NCBI GenBank assembly: GCA_000415965.1
Contig: KE356560.1
Span: 2,103,689 to 2,167,688, forward strand
DNA length: 64,000 nt
Source: Haloquadratum walsbyi J07HQW1
GTDB lineage: Archaea; Halobacteriota; Halobacteria; Halobacteriales; Haloferacaceae
Direction: 5' to 3'
Notes under the pieces: generated by a model
Told to the model about the DNA's origin: nothing
What the model saw: only the letters and a program-made list of their open reading frames with translations
Databases searched by the model: none
Made by a program: the position numbers and the translations under genes
In this document: positions 18,550-29,214 of the stretch, in pieces
How positions within the stretch are numbered: the stretch's first letter is position 1
Layout: every line of letters begins with the position of its first letter

Positions 18550-18743
18550 GATTATCTAAGCTGATGGCTGCTGATAGCAAAAACGTGGCGACCGCGACCG
18601 CAAGTGCCGATGGAGAGAAATCAAACAGTTACTCACAACACTTGTTTTGTCGGAAGGTAATGGTGGTGTTAATCGATGTTCGCTGACATTCGTCGATGCT
18701 ACTATTCTGCTTTTCATATCGCGCTACTGTTGTCGGTTCCAAA

Positions 18744-18755
18744 GGTATATTCAAT
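18744..18755 (+). promoter_or_regulatory. Probable TATA box of mutase gene
   Basis: GGTATATTCAAT lies about 24-35 bases before the ATG at 18779. The spacing fits a leaderless or near-leaderless haloarchaeal promoter. Confidence 0.35.
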
Positions 18756-18778
18756 ACGCGTTAGTTTCATGAATAACT

Positions 18779-20449
18779 ATGTTCGATGATGACGATCTCG
18801 CGGCTATCCGCGATGGAAAACGCGAGTGGGAAGAGCAAACGCTCGATTCGACACTTAGTCGATTTGGCGAACGGCAGGAACGGTTTCGCACAGATACAGG
18901 TGGTCAGACCGTCGACCGGTTATATACGCCCGCGGATGTCGCGGATATTGAATATGAATCAGATATTGGATTCCCCGGTGAGGAGCCATACACTCGCGGT
19001 GTCTACTCAACGATGCATCGGGGTCGACTCTGGACAATGCGACAGTACGCTGGGATGGGGACTGCAGCAGAAACAAATGAGCGATTCCGTTATCTGATCA
19101 ATGAAGGCTCATCGGGGCTGTCGATGGCGTTTGACCTTCCAACTCAAAAGGGATATGACTCTGATGCGTCGATGGCTGCTGGTGAGGTCGGAAAGGCTGG
19201 AGTCGCGATTGATACACTTCGCGACATGGAGGTGGTCTTCGATGGGATTCCACTTGATGAAGTCTCAACATCAATGACGATTAACGCGCCTGCTGCGGTC
19301 CTTTTAGCCATGTATATTGCGATTGGTGATCAACAAGGTGTCTCACGTGAGTCACTTCGCGGCACAATCCAAAATGATATTCTGAAAGAATACATTGCCC
19401 GAAATCTCTATATTTACCCACCAGAGTCCTCAATGCGGCTCATTACTGATATTTTCGAATTCTGTGGAACGGAAACACCAAATTTCAATACAATCTCGAT
19501 TTCGGGATATCATATTCGTGAGGCAGGGTCAACAGCCGCTCAGGAGATTGCATTCACCCTCGGGAACGGAATCGAATACGTTCAAGCAGCAATCGACGCT
19601 GGGCTCAATGTTGATGATTTTGCTCCGCAATTATCCTTCTTTTTCAATGCACACAATAACATCTTTGAGGAGGTCGCAAAGTTTCGCGCCGCTCGCCGCA
19701 TGTGGGCGAAAATAATTGAAGACCGATTTGATGCGACGAATCCAAAATCCAAACAGTTGAAATTCCATACTCAGACTGGTGGGTCAACACTCACTGCCCA
19801 GCAGGTTGAGAATAATGTTGTCCGTGTTGCATATCAAGCACTCGCAGCTGTTCTTGGCGGCACACAGAGTCTTCATACGAACGGTAAAGATGAGGCATTA
19901 TCATTACCGACTGAGCAATCTGTTCGGACAGCACTCCGAACTCAGCAAATCCTCGCACACGAATCAGGGGCTGCAGATACAATCGACCCACTTGCAGGGA
20001 GTTACTATGTTGAATCACTCACTGATGAGATTGAAACTGAGGCCTTTGAGATAATTGAAGAGGTAGATCGTCGCGGTGGGATGCTTGAGGCTGTCAAATC
20101 ACGGTGGGTACAGCGTCAGATCCAGGATGTTGCTTTCGAACGGCAACAAGAAATTGAGGCTGGTGAGCGTGTCATTGTTGGTGTCAACGAATTTGAAGTC
20201 GATGAGGACCCGCATGTCGACATTGAAGAGGTTGATGAAGCAGATGAAGAGCGACAAAAACAGCGTCTTAAAACGGTCAAGGAGGAGCGAGACACCGATG
20301 CTGTCGAATCAACGCTCAAGGATGTTCGTGAAACAGCACAGGGTGACGGGAATATGATGCCACCGATTATTGATGCAGTAAAAGCATACGCGACGGTTGG
20401 AGAAGTTTCTGACGTGCTTCGTGAGGAGTTTGGAGAATATCGTGGCTGA
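18779..20449 (+). CDS. mcmA1: Methylmalonyl-CoA mutase, large (catalytic) subunit
   Basis: This 556-residue protein is the TIM-barrel substrate-binding subunit that, with a separate cobalamin-binding subunit, interconverts methylmalonyl-CoA and succinyl-CoA. Family segments include [20 protein letters not shown] (about 87-106). [20 protein letters not shown] follows near 111-130. [10 protein letters not shown] lies near 332-342, and the adjoining segment through [16 protein letters not shown] is also typical. The length equals the large subunit without the B12 domain, so the B12-binding partner must be encoded elsewhere; it is not in this window. The epimerase gene follows on the same strand 220 bases later, in the same pathway. 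Confidence 0.93.
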   Translation: MFDDDDLAAIRDGKREWEEQTLDSTLSRFGERQERFRTDTGGQTVDRLYTPADVADIEYESDIGFPGEEPYTRGVYSTMHRGRLWTMRQYAGMGTAAETNERFRYLINEGSSGLSMAFDLPTQKGYDSDASMAAGEVGKAGVAIDTLRDMEVVFDGIPLDEVSTSMTINAPAAVLLAMYIAIGDQQGVSRESLRGTIQNDILKEYIARNLYIYPPESSMRLITDIFEFCGTETPNFNTISISGYHIREAGSTAAQEIAFTLGNGIEYVQAAIDAGLNVDDFAPQLSFFFNAHNNIFEEVAKFRAARRMWAKIIEDRFDATNPKSKQLKFHTQTGGSTLTAQQVENNVVRVAYQALAAVLGGTQSLHTNGKDEALSLPTEQSVRTALRTQQILAHESGAADTIDPLAGSYYVESLTDEIETEAFEIIEEVDRRGGMLEAVKSRWVQRQIQDVAFERQQEIEAGERVIVGVNEFEVDEDPHVDIEEVDEADEERQKQRLKTVKEERDTDAVESTLKDVRETAQGDGNMMPPIIDAVKAYATVGEVSDVLREEFGEYRG

Positions 20450-20669
20450 AGCAACTGATACTCAGCTTGTTCTGTATTTAGACTGCTGAGTTCACTATGC
20501 GCTGTGGTGCTCCGACATACCCACGGGGAGTGCTGGTAGTATTAGTTTGGAGATTCCGTTTCTGATTACTTGATGATGAGATGCACGTCAGGATCAGGGT
20601 CGGAATCGGAATCGTGTGCATGGATCCTCATCGGAATAACAAAATTGTATTATCACTAATCGGTGACAT

Positions 20670-21065
20670 ATGTCAATGACGTTTGACCACATCGGTATCG
20701 CGACTGAGGACGCAACCGGACTCGCAGAGCGCTTTGCAGTGATATTTGAGACACACATTGTACACACAGAGACTTTTGAGGGCATGCATGTTGTTTTTCT
20801 TGAGATGAATGAGTCGTATTTTGAACTCTTAGAACCGACCACTGATGCTGATGGTCCAATCACAACGTTTCTCGCAGAACATGGTGCTGGCATTCATCAT
20901 GTGGCTGTGAGGACCGAAGATATCACCGCTGCGCTTGAAACCGCTCGTGCGGTCGGGATTGAGTGTATCGATGAAACACCGCGACAGGGTGCATGGGGGC
21001 ATCAGGTTGCTTTTTTACATCCACGCTCCACGGGTGGTGTGCTTTGTGAATTTGTCCAACACTAA
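20670..21065 (+). CDS. mce: Methylmalonyl-CoA epimerase
   Basis: This 131-residue glyoxalase-fold (VOC) protein converts (S)- to (R)-methylmalonyl-CoA, supplying the mutase encoded just upstream. The metal ligands are recognisable: His in MTFDHIGIATED, His in GAGIHHVAVRTEDI, and Glu in the C-terminal VLCEFVQ. The fold repeats the VOC beta-alpha-beta3 module twice. Two close starts are possible, 20670 (MSMTFDH) and 20676. An AT-rich TTGTATTATC stretch lies about 25-30 bases upstream. Confidence 0.9.
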   Translation: MSMTFDHIGIATEDATGLAERFAVIFETHIVHTETFEGMHVVFLEMNESYFELLEPTTDADGPITTFLAEHGAGIHHVAVRTEDITAALETARAVGIECIDETPRQGAWGHQVAFLHPRSTGGVLCEFVQH

Positions 21066-21415
21066 CAGAATCACTCCTTGGTTCTCACCGAACCACAGAG
21101 TATGGTAGCTCACAGTTGCTGGTTATGAGATGGATATCCATCCTCACGGCAAGACGCCTTCATAATGAGATTTCAACTTATCAAGTTCCTACTCGCAGTC
21201 GATTCTACAGATATCAAGGCGAGTGCCTCGGGGTCGGGGCTTTGATACTGATGTGACCCTGAGGGACTTCGCTCTTATTCTCCACTTTTCTCTAATAACT
21301 CACACACTGTCCGATGAGACGAGTGGATAATCATTCAATGGCAGTCTGATAGAAGAATACTGCTGAGAATGAGCAGTCAACACGCTCAAGACCGACAATT
21401 GAGTGCGTGTTAATA
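21066..21415. other. Intergenic with element tail
   Basis: About 350 bases separate epimerase and menE. The segment 21180-21270 holds an imperfect copy of the CCTCGGGG hairpin family. Nothing else is seen. Confidence 0.35.
21226..21264 (-). repeat. Hairpin family copy (imperfect), element tail
   Basis: Left arm CCTCGGGG (21226-21233) and right arm CCCTGAGG (21257-21264) flank a loop containing GGGGCTTTGATACTGATGTGA. On the reverse strand the region can be read as VTSVSKPRPRG, similar to VTSTSKPRG at 38.7 kb, which suggests the C-terminal coding tail of a dead TnpB-type gene. Confidence 0.45.
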
Positions 21416-22999
21416 ATGCGGCAGTGGCTTTCACAACGCGCGGAGACCTCCCCGACTGCATGTGCACTGATTGATGCGGAGACGGGTGATCATTACACCT
21501 TTGCAGCGCTTGATCAGGCAGTCGAGCAGCTTGCAGGGCGACTCATCGCACTTGGCGTGAGCAAAGGCGACCGTCTCGGAATTGTTCTTTCTCCTCGGGT
21601 CGAATCAGTGTTCACATTGTATGCTGCAGCGCGAATCGGGGCAACGGCAGTTCCTCTCGGTCACCGTCTCACAGCAACAGAGATTGAAACACGACTGACC
21701 CGTGCAATGGTGCAGACTATCATCTGTGGACGTGGGACTGAAAAGACGGTTTTCGAGGCAACAACAGCATTAGAAGAGAGTATATCCGTCATTTCACTTG
21801 ATACATCGACAGTTGATTCAGTCGACGCAATCGACACAGTTGAGACTGCAACGTCAACCGGAGTCAATGCAGCCACATGGGATTCACAGCAGAGACAATT
21901 GCTTCTTTTTACCTCCGGAACAACGGGGTCGCCGAAAGCTGTCACATTGACCGCGGGCAACATTCTCTGGAGTGCAATCTCCTCGGCATTTCGACTTGGA
22001 GTCGACCCAAATGAGCGATGGCTCGTTACACTTCCATTGCATCATATGGGTGGTATCGCACCAATCCTCCGGAGTCCACTGTACGGAATGACAGTTGTAC
22101 TCCGCGGTGAATTTGACGCAGAGCAAGCGGTAGCTGATATTCATCAATATGACATCACTGCTGTGTCGCTTGTCCCGACAATGCTTCGTCGAATCCTCAA
22201 TTCAGTCGATGAGCCATCAGTTTTAGAGATACTGCGAGCTGTTCTTCTTGGCGGCGCGCCGGCTCCAGCAACACTGATTAATCGTTGTCAAGATGAGTCG
22301 ATTCCCGTCTGCCCAACATATGGATTAACAGAGACTGCCTCACAGGTCGCGACCGCTCGCCCACGAACAGCGTTCAATAATCCTGAGACGGTTGGAGCAC
22401 CGCTGCTTTGGAATGATGTCACAATTGTCGATGAGTCTGGGAGTCCTCAGCCTGCAGGCGATCCTGGTGAGATTGTTATTGATGGACCAACTGTAACGCC
22501 AGGCTACGCTGGTCCACACACAATAGCTAAAGGCACATATGGATTTCATACTGGTGACATTGGGGTGCTTGATACGGATGGGCGACTCACTGTGGTGAAC
22601 CGACTTGATGATCGGATTATCACCGGCGGTGAAAATGTCGATCCCGGCGAGGTAACAGCCGTTCTTGAATCACATCCTGAGGTTGCTGCGGCTGCTGTGG
22701 TTGGGATTCCCGATACTGAGTGGGGTGAGCGTGTTGTGGCTGCTGTTACGCCACTGACTGAGGAGACGGTGAGCAAAGATGATCTTCGATCACACGCACG
22801 CACTCACCTCGCTGGATTCAAAATCCCAAAAGAGATTCAAGTCGTTGAGACACTCTCACGAACCGTCTCTGGTACTATCGACCGAGATGCTATTCGTGAA
22901 TTATTTATCACTGATACAACTGTCACTCCCGAGGATGAACAATCAGAAAGTTCCGCTGCAATGACAGGCGATAATACTGATCACAGTTCAGATAGTTAA
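21416..22999 (+). CDS. menE: o-Succinylbenzoate-CoA ligase (MenE)
   Basis: This AMP-forming acyl-CoA synthetase has 527 residues from the ATG at 21416; a GTG at 21407 is also in frame. It would activate o-succinylbenzoate in menaquinone synthesis. Visible motifs are the P-loop LLLFTSGTTGSPKAVTLT (about 160-177), YGLTETASQVATARP (about 302-316), and the late GFHTGDIGVLDTDGRLTVVN with NRLDDRIITGGENVDP. A C-terminal acidic tail of about 25 residues extends beyond the family core. Closely related acyl-CoA ligases cannot be excluded because no other men gene is present here. Confidence 0.75.
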   Translation: MRQWLSQRAETSPTACALIDAETGDHYTFAALDQAVEQLAGRLIALGVSKGDRLGIVLSPRVESVFTLYAAARIGATAVPLGHRLTATEIETRLTRAMVQTIICGRGTEKTVFEATTALEESISVISLDTSTVDSVDAIDTVETATSTGVNAATWDSQQRQLLLFTSGTTGSPKAVTLTAGNILWSAISSAFRLGVDPNERWLVTLPLHHMGGIAPILRSPLYGMTVVLRGEFDAEQAVADIHQYDITAVSLVPTMLRRILNSVDEPSVLEILRAVLLGGAPAPATLINRCQDESIPVCPTYGLTETASQVATARPRTAFNNPETVGAPLLWNDVTIVDESGSPQPAGDPGEIVIDGPTVTPGYAGPHTIAKGTYGFHTGDIGVLDTDGRLTVVNRLDDRIITGGENVDPGEVTAVLESHPEVAAAAVVGIPDTEWGERVVAAVTPLTEETVSKDDLRSHARTHLAGFKIPKEIQVVETLSRTVSGTIDRDAIRELFITDTTVTPEDEQSESSAAMTGDNTDHSSDS

Positions 23000-23334
23000 T
23001 ATTATACAGAGGGCGCTTTGGAGGCGACCGTCTCGTTGTAACGATGCAATCCGGTGGGTATCACTCTTGTCTCAGTCATGATGAACGATAGGTTGGCTCC
23101 GTCACAATTGAGCACCCATCAGCGAAGAATAACATAGTGAGCGTAAACAAATACATATCAGCTGTCATTACAGTCGTGACCGCCCGGGGAAACGAATCTC
23201 AGAATATTCATGACTCTTCAGTCACCTGCAATTCTTGAACTTCCGCCAAGGAGCCCAGAGAGAGCCCCTTATCCCGTCTCTGTAATCGTAATTGGCTTTA
23301 TGTCTGTATCTGCATCAAAAAAGAATATTACAGT
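23000..23334. other. Convergent intergenic region
   Basis: menE and the phosphoesterase gene converge on this 335-base spacer. I see no gene, repeat or clear hairpin. Confidence 0.35.
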
Positions 23335-24183
23335 CTATACAGACTGATACGGACCAAGACGGGTTCCATCAAGCAGATATGCATCAGTCTGGCTGTTTTG
23401 AAATGCCGCTGGAAGGAATGGTGAGAGAAATCCCTCGTTGGTGTTTACCTGCGTCCCACCAGAGCGTTTGTTGAATGCGGGAAACAAGACCACATCAGGA
23501 GGATCACGGTTAATATTCTGAGTGTCAGCGGATGACTCAGATATTCCCTCAAGTGCTAGTTTATCCTGAAACGGCGTCCAATCAAGCGGTCCTCGGAGCC
23601 ATGCTCGTGTTCGTTGGCTTCCTCCAACATGATCTGCGACCCGAAGTTGTGGATGTTCGTGTCCAACGCAAAGGACATCACAGTCAAGAACCGTCTCATC
23701 AGGCCAACTATGCCCGTGAACAAATCCGACATGACCAAACTTGACACCTGATGCGTCAGTTACCTCAATCGCATGTCCGGTTTGAGTACTGTTTGTTTCA
23801 ACAGTTGTAGCGACTGACTCAATCCCTGCATCGTGGTTTCCACGAACAACAGTAATTGGGACGCGGTTCAACACAGCATTAAACAGCGAAGTAAGCTCCT
23901 GTGTTTCTGTATCAGCAGGATTGCCGATTCGATGACCAGCATCACCAAGGATAATCAGACGATCGACAGGATGTTGTGTGAGTAAATCAAGAAGACGACG
24001 ACGTCGATCCTCAGCGTTACTCTCAAGTTCGACACCACGTTCATACCGGAGTCCGATCTCGATACCAGCGTGGTAATCGGCAACGACAAGTGCCGTCTCT
24101 GTCCCAATGTGTGCTGTTGCAGCGGGAACTGATGGAAGTGGTTCAACGAGCGGTTCAGCGGTTGTGGTTGTGTCTGTGTCCAT
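23335..24183 (-). CDS. rpe: RPA-operon calcineurin-like phosphoesterase
   Basis: This 282-residue metallophosphoesterase shows all five core motifs: ADYHAGIE (Asp36, His38), GDAGH (80-84), GNHD (115-118), HGH (156-158) and GHEHP (174-178). These residues bind two metal ions. In Haloferax volcanii the gene order rpa1, RPA-associated protein, phosphoesterase (rpe) is known, and the same order appears here on the reverse strand. A role in DNA replication or repair is inferred from that context; the substrate is not established. About 250 bases separate it from the RPA-associated gene. The segment GISESSADTQNINRDPPDVV near 212-231 is probably a surface loop. Confidence 0.8.
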   Translation of the reverse strand: MDTDTTTTAEPLVEPLPSVPAATAHIGTETALVVADYHAGIEIGLRYERGVELESNAEDRRRRLLDLLTQHPVDRLIILGDAGHRIGNPADTETQELTSLFNAVLNRVPITVVRGNHDAGIESVATTVETNSTQTGHAIEVTDASGVKFGHVGFVHGHSWPDETVLDCDVLCVGHEHPQLRVADHVGGSQRTRAWLRGPLDWTPFQDKLALEGISESSADTQNINRDPPDVVLFPAFNKRSGGTQVNTNEGFLSPFLPAAFQNSQTDAYLLDGTRLGPYQSV

Positions 24184-24435
24184 ATATCAAAGAGATATTA
24201 CACAGGCAGGGTGGCAGTTGAACGATTGAGTGTGCGCTCGCTTTTGTATCGAGGGCGGAATTGAGAGCATCGCTGGGTGAGAGTGATCACTCGGCTTTTG
24301 TATGCTCATAAATGCTATTTTGTGTATCGGTCGAAGGGCAATACATATTTCACTCACAGCAATCATCCCGTAGGAATCCCAGTTTCACCGACAAATGATG
24401 TTATCCGCTGTGGTCGATACTGAATCACCAGCGGA
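24184..24435. other. Spacer inside the rpa operon
   Basis: This 252-base spacer separates the RPA-associated gene and rpe. It contains no supported gene; rpe may have its own promoter here. Confidence 0.3.
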
Positions 24436-26548
24436 TTAGATTGCCTTCAGTGCATCGTCACCGGACTCATAACACCGTCCACTCATCAGTGCGGATTGGA
24501 TTGCGGTTTCGACCGCATCGGGGCTGACATCATACATATCGACAACCGCATCAATGACCGCTTCGCGAGTCGCACCATCACCGTCATCAAGTTCACTCAT
24601 CACTGAAACTGCTGCTTGCTCAAGATCAACATCCTGTGTGTCATCCGAGTCAGTGACCTGTGTACTTTCCTCACTGGTCTCAGTCTCACTTTCACTCTCA
24701 GTCTCAGTCTCAGTCTCAATTTCAGGGGAATTGTCATCAGGAGACGCAGAAGCAAAATTGGTCTCAGTTTCAAAATCACCGAGGTCATCGGAAGTAATGG
24801 TATCCTCTTCTGATATATCATCTAATGGGACATCCGTATCAGCATCGGCTTCAGTCTGCGTATCGGTGTCGATATCGGTATCGATATCAGGTTGAGCCGG
24901 TGTCTCGTGGGGATCGACATCAGCGGAGTCTGTATTACTCGCGTCGGAAGTGACCTCAGCGGATGGTTGATTATCGCTTGGATCCGCATCGGGTGCTGTC
25001 GGAACATCTATATCGGCACTGCCGGGTGCATCGACTTCATTACCCGTTGAGAATTCAGTCCCGAATTCGTTTTCAATCTCAGCTCGCTCGTCATCATCGA
25101 ATTCATACATCTCCGTTGGATCTGCTGTTATATCCCCCTCAGTGGTCGCGGATCCAACAGTTGATGAGTCATCGGGGTCATCCGGTTCAGCGTCACTACC
25201 CTCGTCACCAGATACAATATCAGAGTTAGACGCAGATGTGGATGTAGACGTATTGTCTGCGGCTGTTGATATCGTCGATTCATCAACCTCTCGTTGAATT
25301 TCACGATCAAGTTGTGTTTCAGTTGAATCGGCATTTTGTGTGATATCATCAACTGTCTCCGTCGGCTCATCGCCACCTGTTGAGCCTCCGGGGAAATCAG
25401 CGAGTGAATCATCGTCTGCAATCGCATTCGCAGCCTCAGATTCTGATTCTGTCTCTGTCTCTGTCTCTGTTGTCTGTCTCTGTTTCGTTGTTGTGACACC
25501 GTTCTCAGCGTCGGTTTCGGTACCGATTGGATCTGGCGTCTGATATTGATCTGGTTCGGTTGATGACTCGACACTTGAGTCACCGTCAGCAGCTGGCTGC
25601 ACAATATCAGTGTCGACATTGACCTCCTGGTCCTGATCCTGAGTCTGGGGTCTGAGCCTGAGAGGGGGATGACTCTGCGGTGACCGTCGTGTCGGTGTTC
25701 GTGTCCGTGTCTATAGGTGCGCTCTCGGCATCACTCCTGCGAGCAGTAAGATCATTATCCGTGGTGTCTGCGACTGTGCTCGTTGTGGTCGAAGTTGAAG
25801 TTGAAGTTGAAGTTGGAGTTGTATCGATTGCTATCGAGGGAAGTGCGCCTAAACTCGCTGCTCCCGTTTCGCTCGGATCGGGATCAGGCGTCTCAACTGT
25901 GTCACGATTACCGGCGACAAGTTCTAACACCTGGATTGCAGCCTTGCGGAGTGATTCGAGATAGAACTCGGTCGTCCCATAGTGTTCAATCGCAAGTGCT
26001 GTGCCCTCAGCATATGCCTCATCAACACCGCGAGACACAAGCTCATTCCGCAATGCATCACCGCGGACAGACAATGACCGTGCGCTGTTCATGATTGCAA
26101 TGCGGCGAAGTGTCGCCTGCGCAGCACCGACTGCCCATCGATCGCGCGTGTCAGCGTCAACGGGTGTGAGACCCTCCGGTCTGGCAGATGTCAATACTTG
26201 ATCTGACTCTTCTGGCTGATATGTTCGAGCTTTACCCGTTAGTGCAACAAATGTTGGTGGTGTTGCCTGCTCAAGAAAATTAGCCGCTGCTGGCTGGTAC
26301 TGACCGGCATACGTAACAAAGACACCTGTCGGATCGGCAATTCGTCCGCGCCGAAGGTTGTCAGTAACAGATTCAACGGCAGTTAATGCCCCAACAGTAA
26401 ACAATCGATTAATTCGCCCACCAGTTGGTGTCACCACATACTTTGGCGCCCGTTCATCGTCACCTGCTGAGTATGATAATGTCGCATCCTCAAATTCAGT
26501 TGCGAAGAGTCGATATGCAACTTCACGACTATTCTGAGTAGTACTCAT
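24436..26548 (-). pseudogene. rpap1: RPA-associated protein, split by a one-base frameshift
   Basis: The first part (26548 down to 25607, 313 codons) is the conserved COG3390 domain: MSTTQNSREVAYRLFATEFE up to about residue 215, then a Ser/Thr/Asp linker. It ends abruptly at a stop after AQTPDSGSGPG. The second open frame (25602 to 24436) has no proper domain start. It continues the acidic linker and ends in a conserved helical domain with ALMSGRCYESGDDALKAI. The frames join exactly if one base of the four-G run at 25647-25650 is removed, giving QTQTQDQDQEV. The linker is full of hexamer-encoded repeats (ETETETESESE, IDTDIDTDT). The partner rpa1 overlaps its start by four bases. A sequencing error or slippage cannot be excluded. 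Confidence 0.75.
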
Positions 26549-27831
26549 GATGTCACCTCCTCAAGTACTGATTGGGCACGCGTCGCCGGATCATCATCTG
26601 TGCGATCAAATTCGGTCGCCTCAAGATTTGCACCATACTCATCAACAGAGAGATTCCCGCGGATGCGATACTCCCGACCAACGATACGCGAACGGATTTC
26701 CTCAGCAATCACAGACTTATCCATTGCATCACGTGCGACTGTCATTGCTTCGTCCATACTGCCACCATAGACAGACTCGGTCAGTTCGCGATCAAGAATC
26801 GCAGTGACGGCGCCTGTCCCATCGTCGACAATCGCTTTGACTCGCATATCGTCCTCACCTTCAACAGTTCCATGTTCGCGACATTGACCACCCTGGAGCG
26901 CACGATTACACTCTGGACATCGTTCAATCAACCCTGAGCCCTCGCGAACCTCAAGAACGGTCCCGGTAACCTCAACATCAAAGACGCCACCGGAATCAAC
27001 TGCCTCACCGATTGCGACTCGCTGGGCATCTTTGTTAATCGCAATTGATTTTGAGAGTGGCTCGACCGTCGTAAATGTCGAGAGGTTAACCTGTGGAGCT
27101 CCGCGGAATTCACGGATATACACATCATCAAATCGGAATGTTTCACCGGACGAAAGGGTTGACCGCGCTTCCCAATCGGTGAATGGTAATCGTCCAGACT
27201 CATCAGCAATCACACCGGAGTGGATTGTCGTTTGTCCATCACGTCCATTGATCACACGTTCTTCAATTTCAACGACTTCGACATCAACGACGCGTCCTCG
27301 ATTACCAGGTCTTAACTCAAGAAGCGACGTATGACCGCCGATCGAACACGGCAGATCATGCTCAGCAACCGAGACAGAATCAGTTTCAACAGCGACCGTT
27401 GAGGATTGCCCAATATTGAGCTCTGGTTGTCCATCCCACTCACGAACGCCGGCATTACCGATTGTGACTGAGTCGCCTGGTTCAAATCCGAAATCCTGCC
27501 AAGCGGTGTATGAAATCGTGCCTGTCTCATCGGCGAGAATCCCTTCACGGATTACCTGTTCATCACCTTGATATTGGATTGTCCGACAACCAACTGTAAT
27601 GACACGAACCGTAACAGTCACATTCCCATCACTGACTTCGACTGCATCAACATCCTTCGTTGATGGCATGGCACCATCATCAGCGTCACTCCCGTACTTT
27701 CGGCGAATGCTTTGCTTGGCCTCGTCAACCGGAACACTGTATTCAACGAGGTTTTCTAAATCCGACTTGACCTCCGCTTTGTCAACACCGAGGGTGGAGG
27801 CGAGTTCCTCAGCGTGATCGTCTACGTCCAT
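26545..27831 (-). CDS. rpa1: Replication protein A, RPA1 type
   Basis: This single-stranded DNA-binding protein has 428 residues from the ATG at 27831 (MDVDDHAEELASTLGVDKAE). The longer frame to 27879 is rejected because a TATA-like box lies right inside it. Several OB folds are visible. The first starts near VTVTVRVITVGCRTIQYQGD, the second near GNRGRVVDVEVVEIEERVIN, the third near VFDVEVTGTVLEVREGSGLI. A zinc finger with CPEC and CREHG lies at about residues 305-320. It would coat single-stranded DNA in replication and repair. Its stop overlaps the ATG of the RPA-associated protein, showing translational coupling. Confidence 0.9.
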   Translation of the reverse strand: MDVDDHAEELASTLGVDKAEVKSDLENLVEYSVPVDEAKQSIRRKYGSDADDGAMPSTKDVDAVEVSDGNVTVTVRVITVGCRTIQYQGDEQVIREGILADETGTISYTAWQDFGFEPGDSVTIGNAGVREWDGQPELNIGQSSTVAVETDSVSVAEHDLPCSIGGHTSLLELRPGNRGRVVDVEVVEIEERVINGRDGQTTIHSGVIADESGRLPFTDWEARSTLSSGETFRFDDVYIREFRGAPQVNLSTFTTVEPLSKSIAINKDAQRVAIGEAVDSGGVFDVEVTGTVLEVREGSGLIERCPECNRALQGGQCREHGTVEGEDDMRVKAIVDDGTGAVTAILDRELTESVYGGSMDEAMTVARDAMDKSVIAEEIRSRIVGREYRIRGNLSVDEYGANLEATEFDRTDDDPATRAQSVLEEVTS

Positions 27832-27855
27832 TGACGTATATGTAGAACCGCCTGG

Positions 27856-27863
27856 AATAAAAA
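27856..27863 (-). promoter_or_regulatory. Probable TATA box of the rpa operon
   Basis: On the reverse strand TTTTTATT lies 25-32 bases before the ATG at 27831. This fits leaderless initiation and decides the start of rpa1. Confidence 0.45.
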
Positions 27864-27966
27864 GCGTTCCCGCAGGCATGAGACAATCTTGTTTATTCGA
27901 TGGTATCTGCCAGATAGCCCCCCGGATTCACCATAGGTTTTTGACGTGTGATGGCCCTTCTCTAAT

Positions 27967-29214
27967 ATGTCGTCTCGAACGGTAGACCGGACACAACTCG
28001 CGTGGTGGGTTATTGGACTTGTGCTCGCTGGCGCTTTGATATTCGTCGTCTATTCGTTCATTGGGACAATCGTTTTTGGGCTGTTCTTTTATTATGCGAC
28101 GCGCCCGATCTATCAGCGGGTCAATCGACAAATTGGTCCACCGAGCCTGGCGGCTGCTGTTGCATTGTTATTACTTGCACTTCCAGCGCTGTTATTAGTG
28201 CTATACACAGCAGCGATTGCAGCAAATGAACTAATTCGGCTCACAAATCAGACTCTGATTCAAATCGTCGACTCGCCAGTCACCTCCCAGCAACTGGCAC
28301 GGATCACCGATATTGAACAGCTCATCCAGATTGAACCTACTCAACTGACGTCTGATCAGATTCGGCGTGTTCTCAGCTCGCTCGGGTCAGCAGGAAATTT
28401 CCTCTCAGTCATTGGTGTCGGACTCGTTCATTTGTTCGTGATGATTGCGCTTGCATTCTATCTCCTCCGAGATGATCATCAACTCTCACGATGGGTGCGG
28501 AGTCGCTTTGGCGATGAGCGTGGAGTTCTTGAGACGTATCTTGATGCAGTTGACAGTGACTTTACGAGTATCTTTTTCGGTAACATCCTCAACGCAGTAA
28601 TCACTGGAACGATTGGTGTGCTCGCATACTCGCTATTAAATATCGTTGCACCACCGGGAGTCGCTATTCCAGCAGCAGCGCTGTTGGGTCTTGTTGCAGG
28701 CGTTGCGAGTCTTGTTCCTGTCGTTGGAATGAAACTTGTATACGTTCCGGTGGCTGTATACTTGGCTGCGACATCGTATGTCACAGATCCACAGACACTC
28801 TGGTTCACCGCGAGTTTTGTTGCAATATCATTCATTATTGTCGATACGATCCCCGACCTTGTGCTTCGACCATATGTCTCAGGACGGCGACTCCATGTCG
28901 GTGCAGTGATGGTCGCGTATACACTTGGACCACTCTTGTTTGGATGGTATGGGATCTTTCTCGCACCGATCATTCTTGTATTGGTTGTGAACTTTGCGTT
29001 GTATGTTCTTCCAACGCTTATCTCACGCGAGCAAATACGTCCGTACAGCGTTGACCCGGGTGTTGCTGTTCGTCAACAACAAATATCGGTCTCAAGTGAT
29101 GTTGTTGTCGGTGATGGTCGTGGTGGCACAGACAGTCGGTCAGTCGAGCAATCTGATACGGAAGACGAGGTCGATGTGTCTGACGATGAGAGCAGTGAGA
29201 ACGGACCATATTGA
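27967..29214 (+). CDS. AI-2E family transporter (PerM/YdiK type)
   Basis: This 415-residue membrane protein has about eight hydrophobic segments in the arrangement of the UPF0118/AI-2E exporter family. Two are near the start (LVLAGALIFVVYSFIGTIVF), one is around 60-80, and a paired set begins near 150. A long polar stretch of about 80 residues sits between segments 3 and 4 (ITDIEQLIQIEPTQLTSDQI). The late segment PDLVLRPYVSGRRLHVGAVM is a family hallmark. The acidic C-terminal tail (about 370-415) is haloarchaeal. The transported substrate is unknown; some relatives act as Na+/H+ antiporters or signal exporters. It is divergent from rpa1. Confidence 0.8.
   Translation: MSSRTVDRTQLAWWVIGLVLAGALIFVVYSFIGTIVFGLFFYYATRPIYQRVNRQIGPPSLAAAVALLLLALPALLLVLYTAAIAANELIRLTNQTLIQIVDSPVTSQQLARITDIEQLIQIEPTQLTSDQIRRVLSSLGSAGNFLSVIGVGLVHLFVMIALAFYLLRDDHQLSRWVRSRFGDERGVLETYLDAVDSDFTSIFFGNILNAVITGTIGVLAYSLLNIVAPPGVAIPAAALLGLVAGVASLVPVVGMKLVYVPVAVYLAATSYVTDPQTLWFTASFVAISFIIVDTIPDLVLRPYVSGRRLHVGAVMVAYTLGPLLFGWYGIFLAPIILVLVVNFALYVLPTLISREQIRPYSVDPGVAVRQQQISVSSDVVVGDGRGGTDSRSVEQSDTEDEVDVSDDESSENGPY

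Noticed and set aside
24436-25602. The acidic 388-codon frame as an independent gene
   Set aside because: It starts mid-linker at a GTG, joins the upstream frame exactly after removing one G, and ends in a domain expected at the end of RPA-associated proteins.
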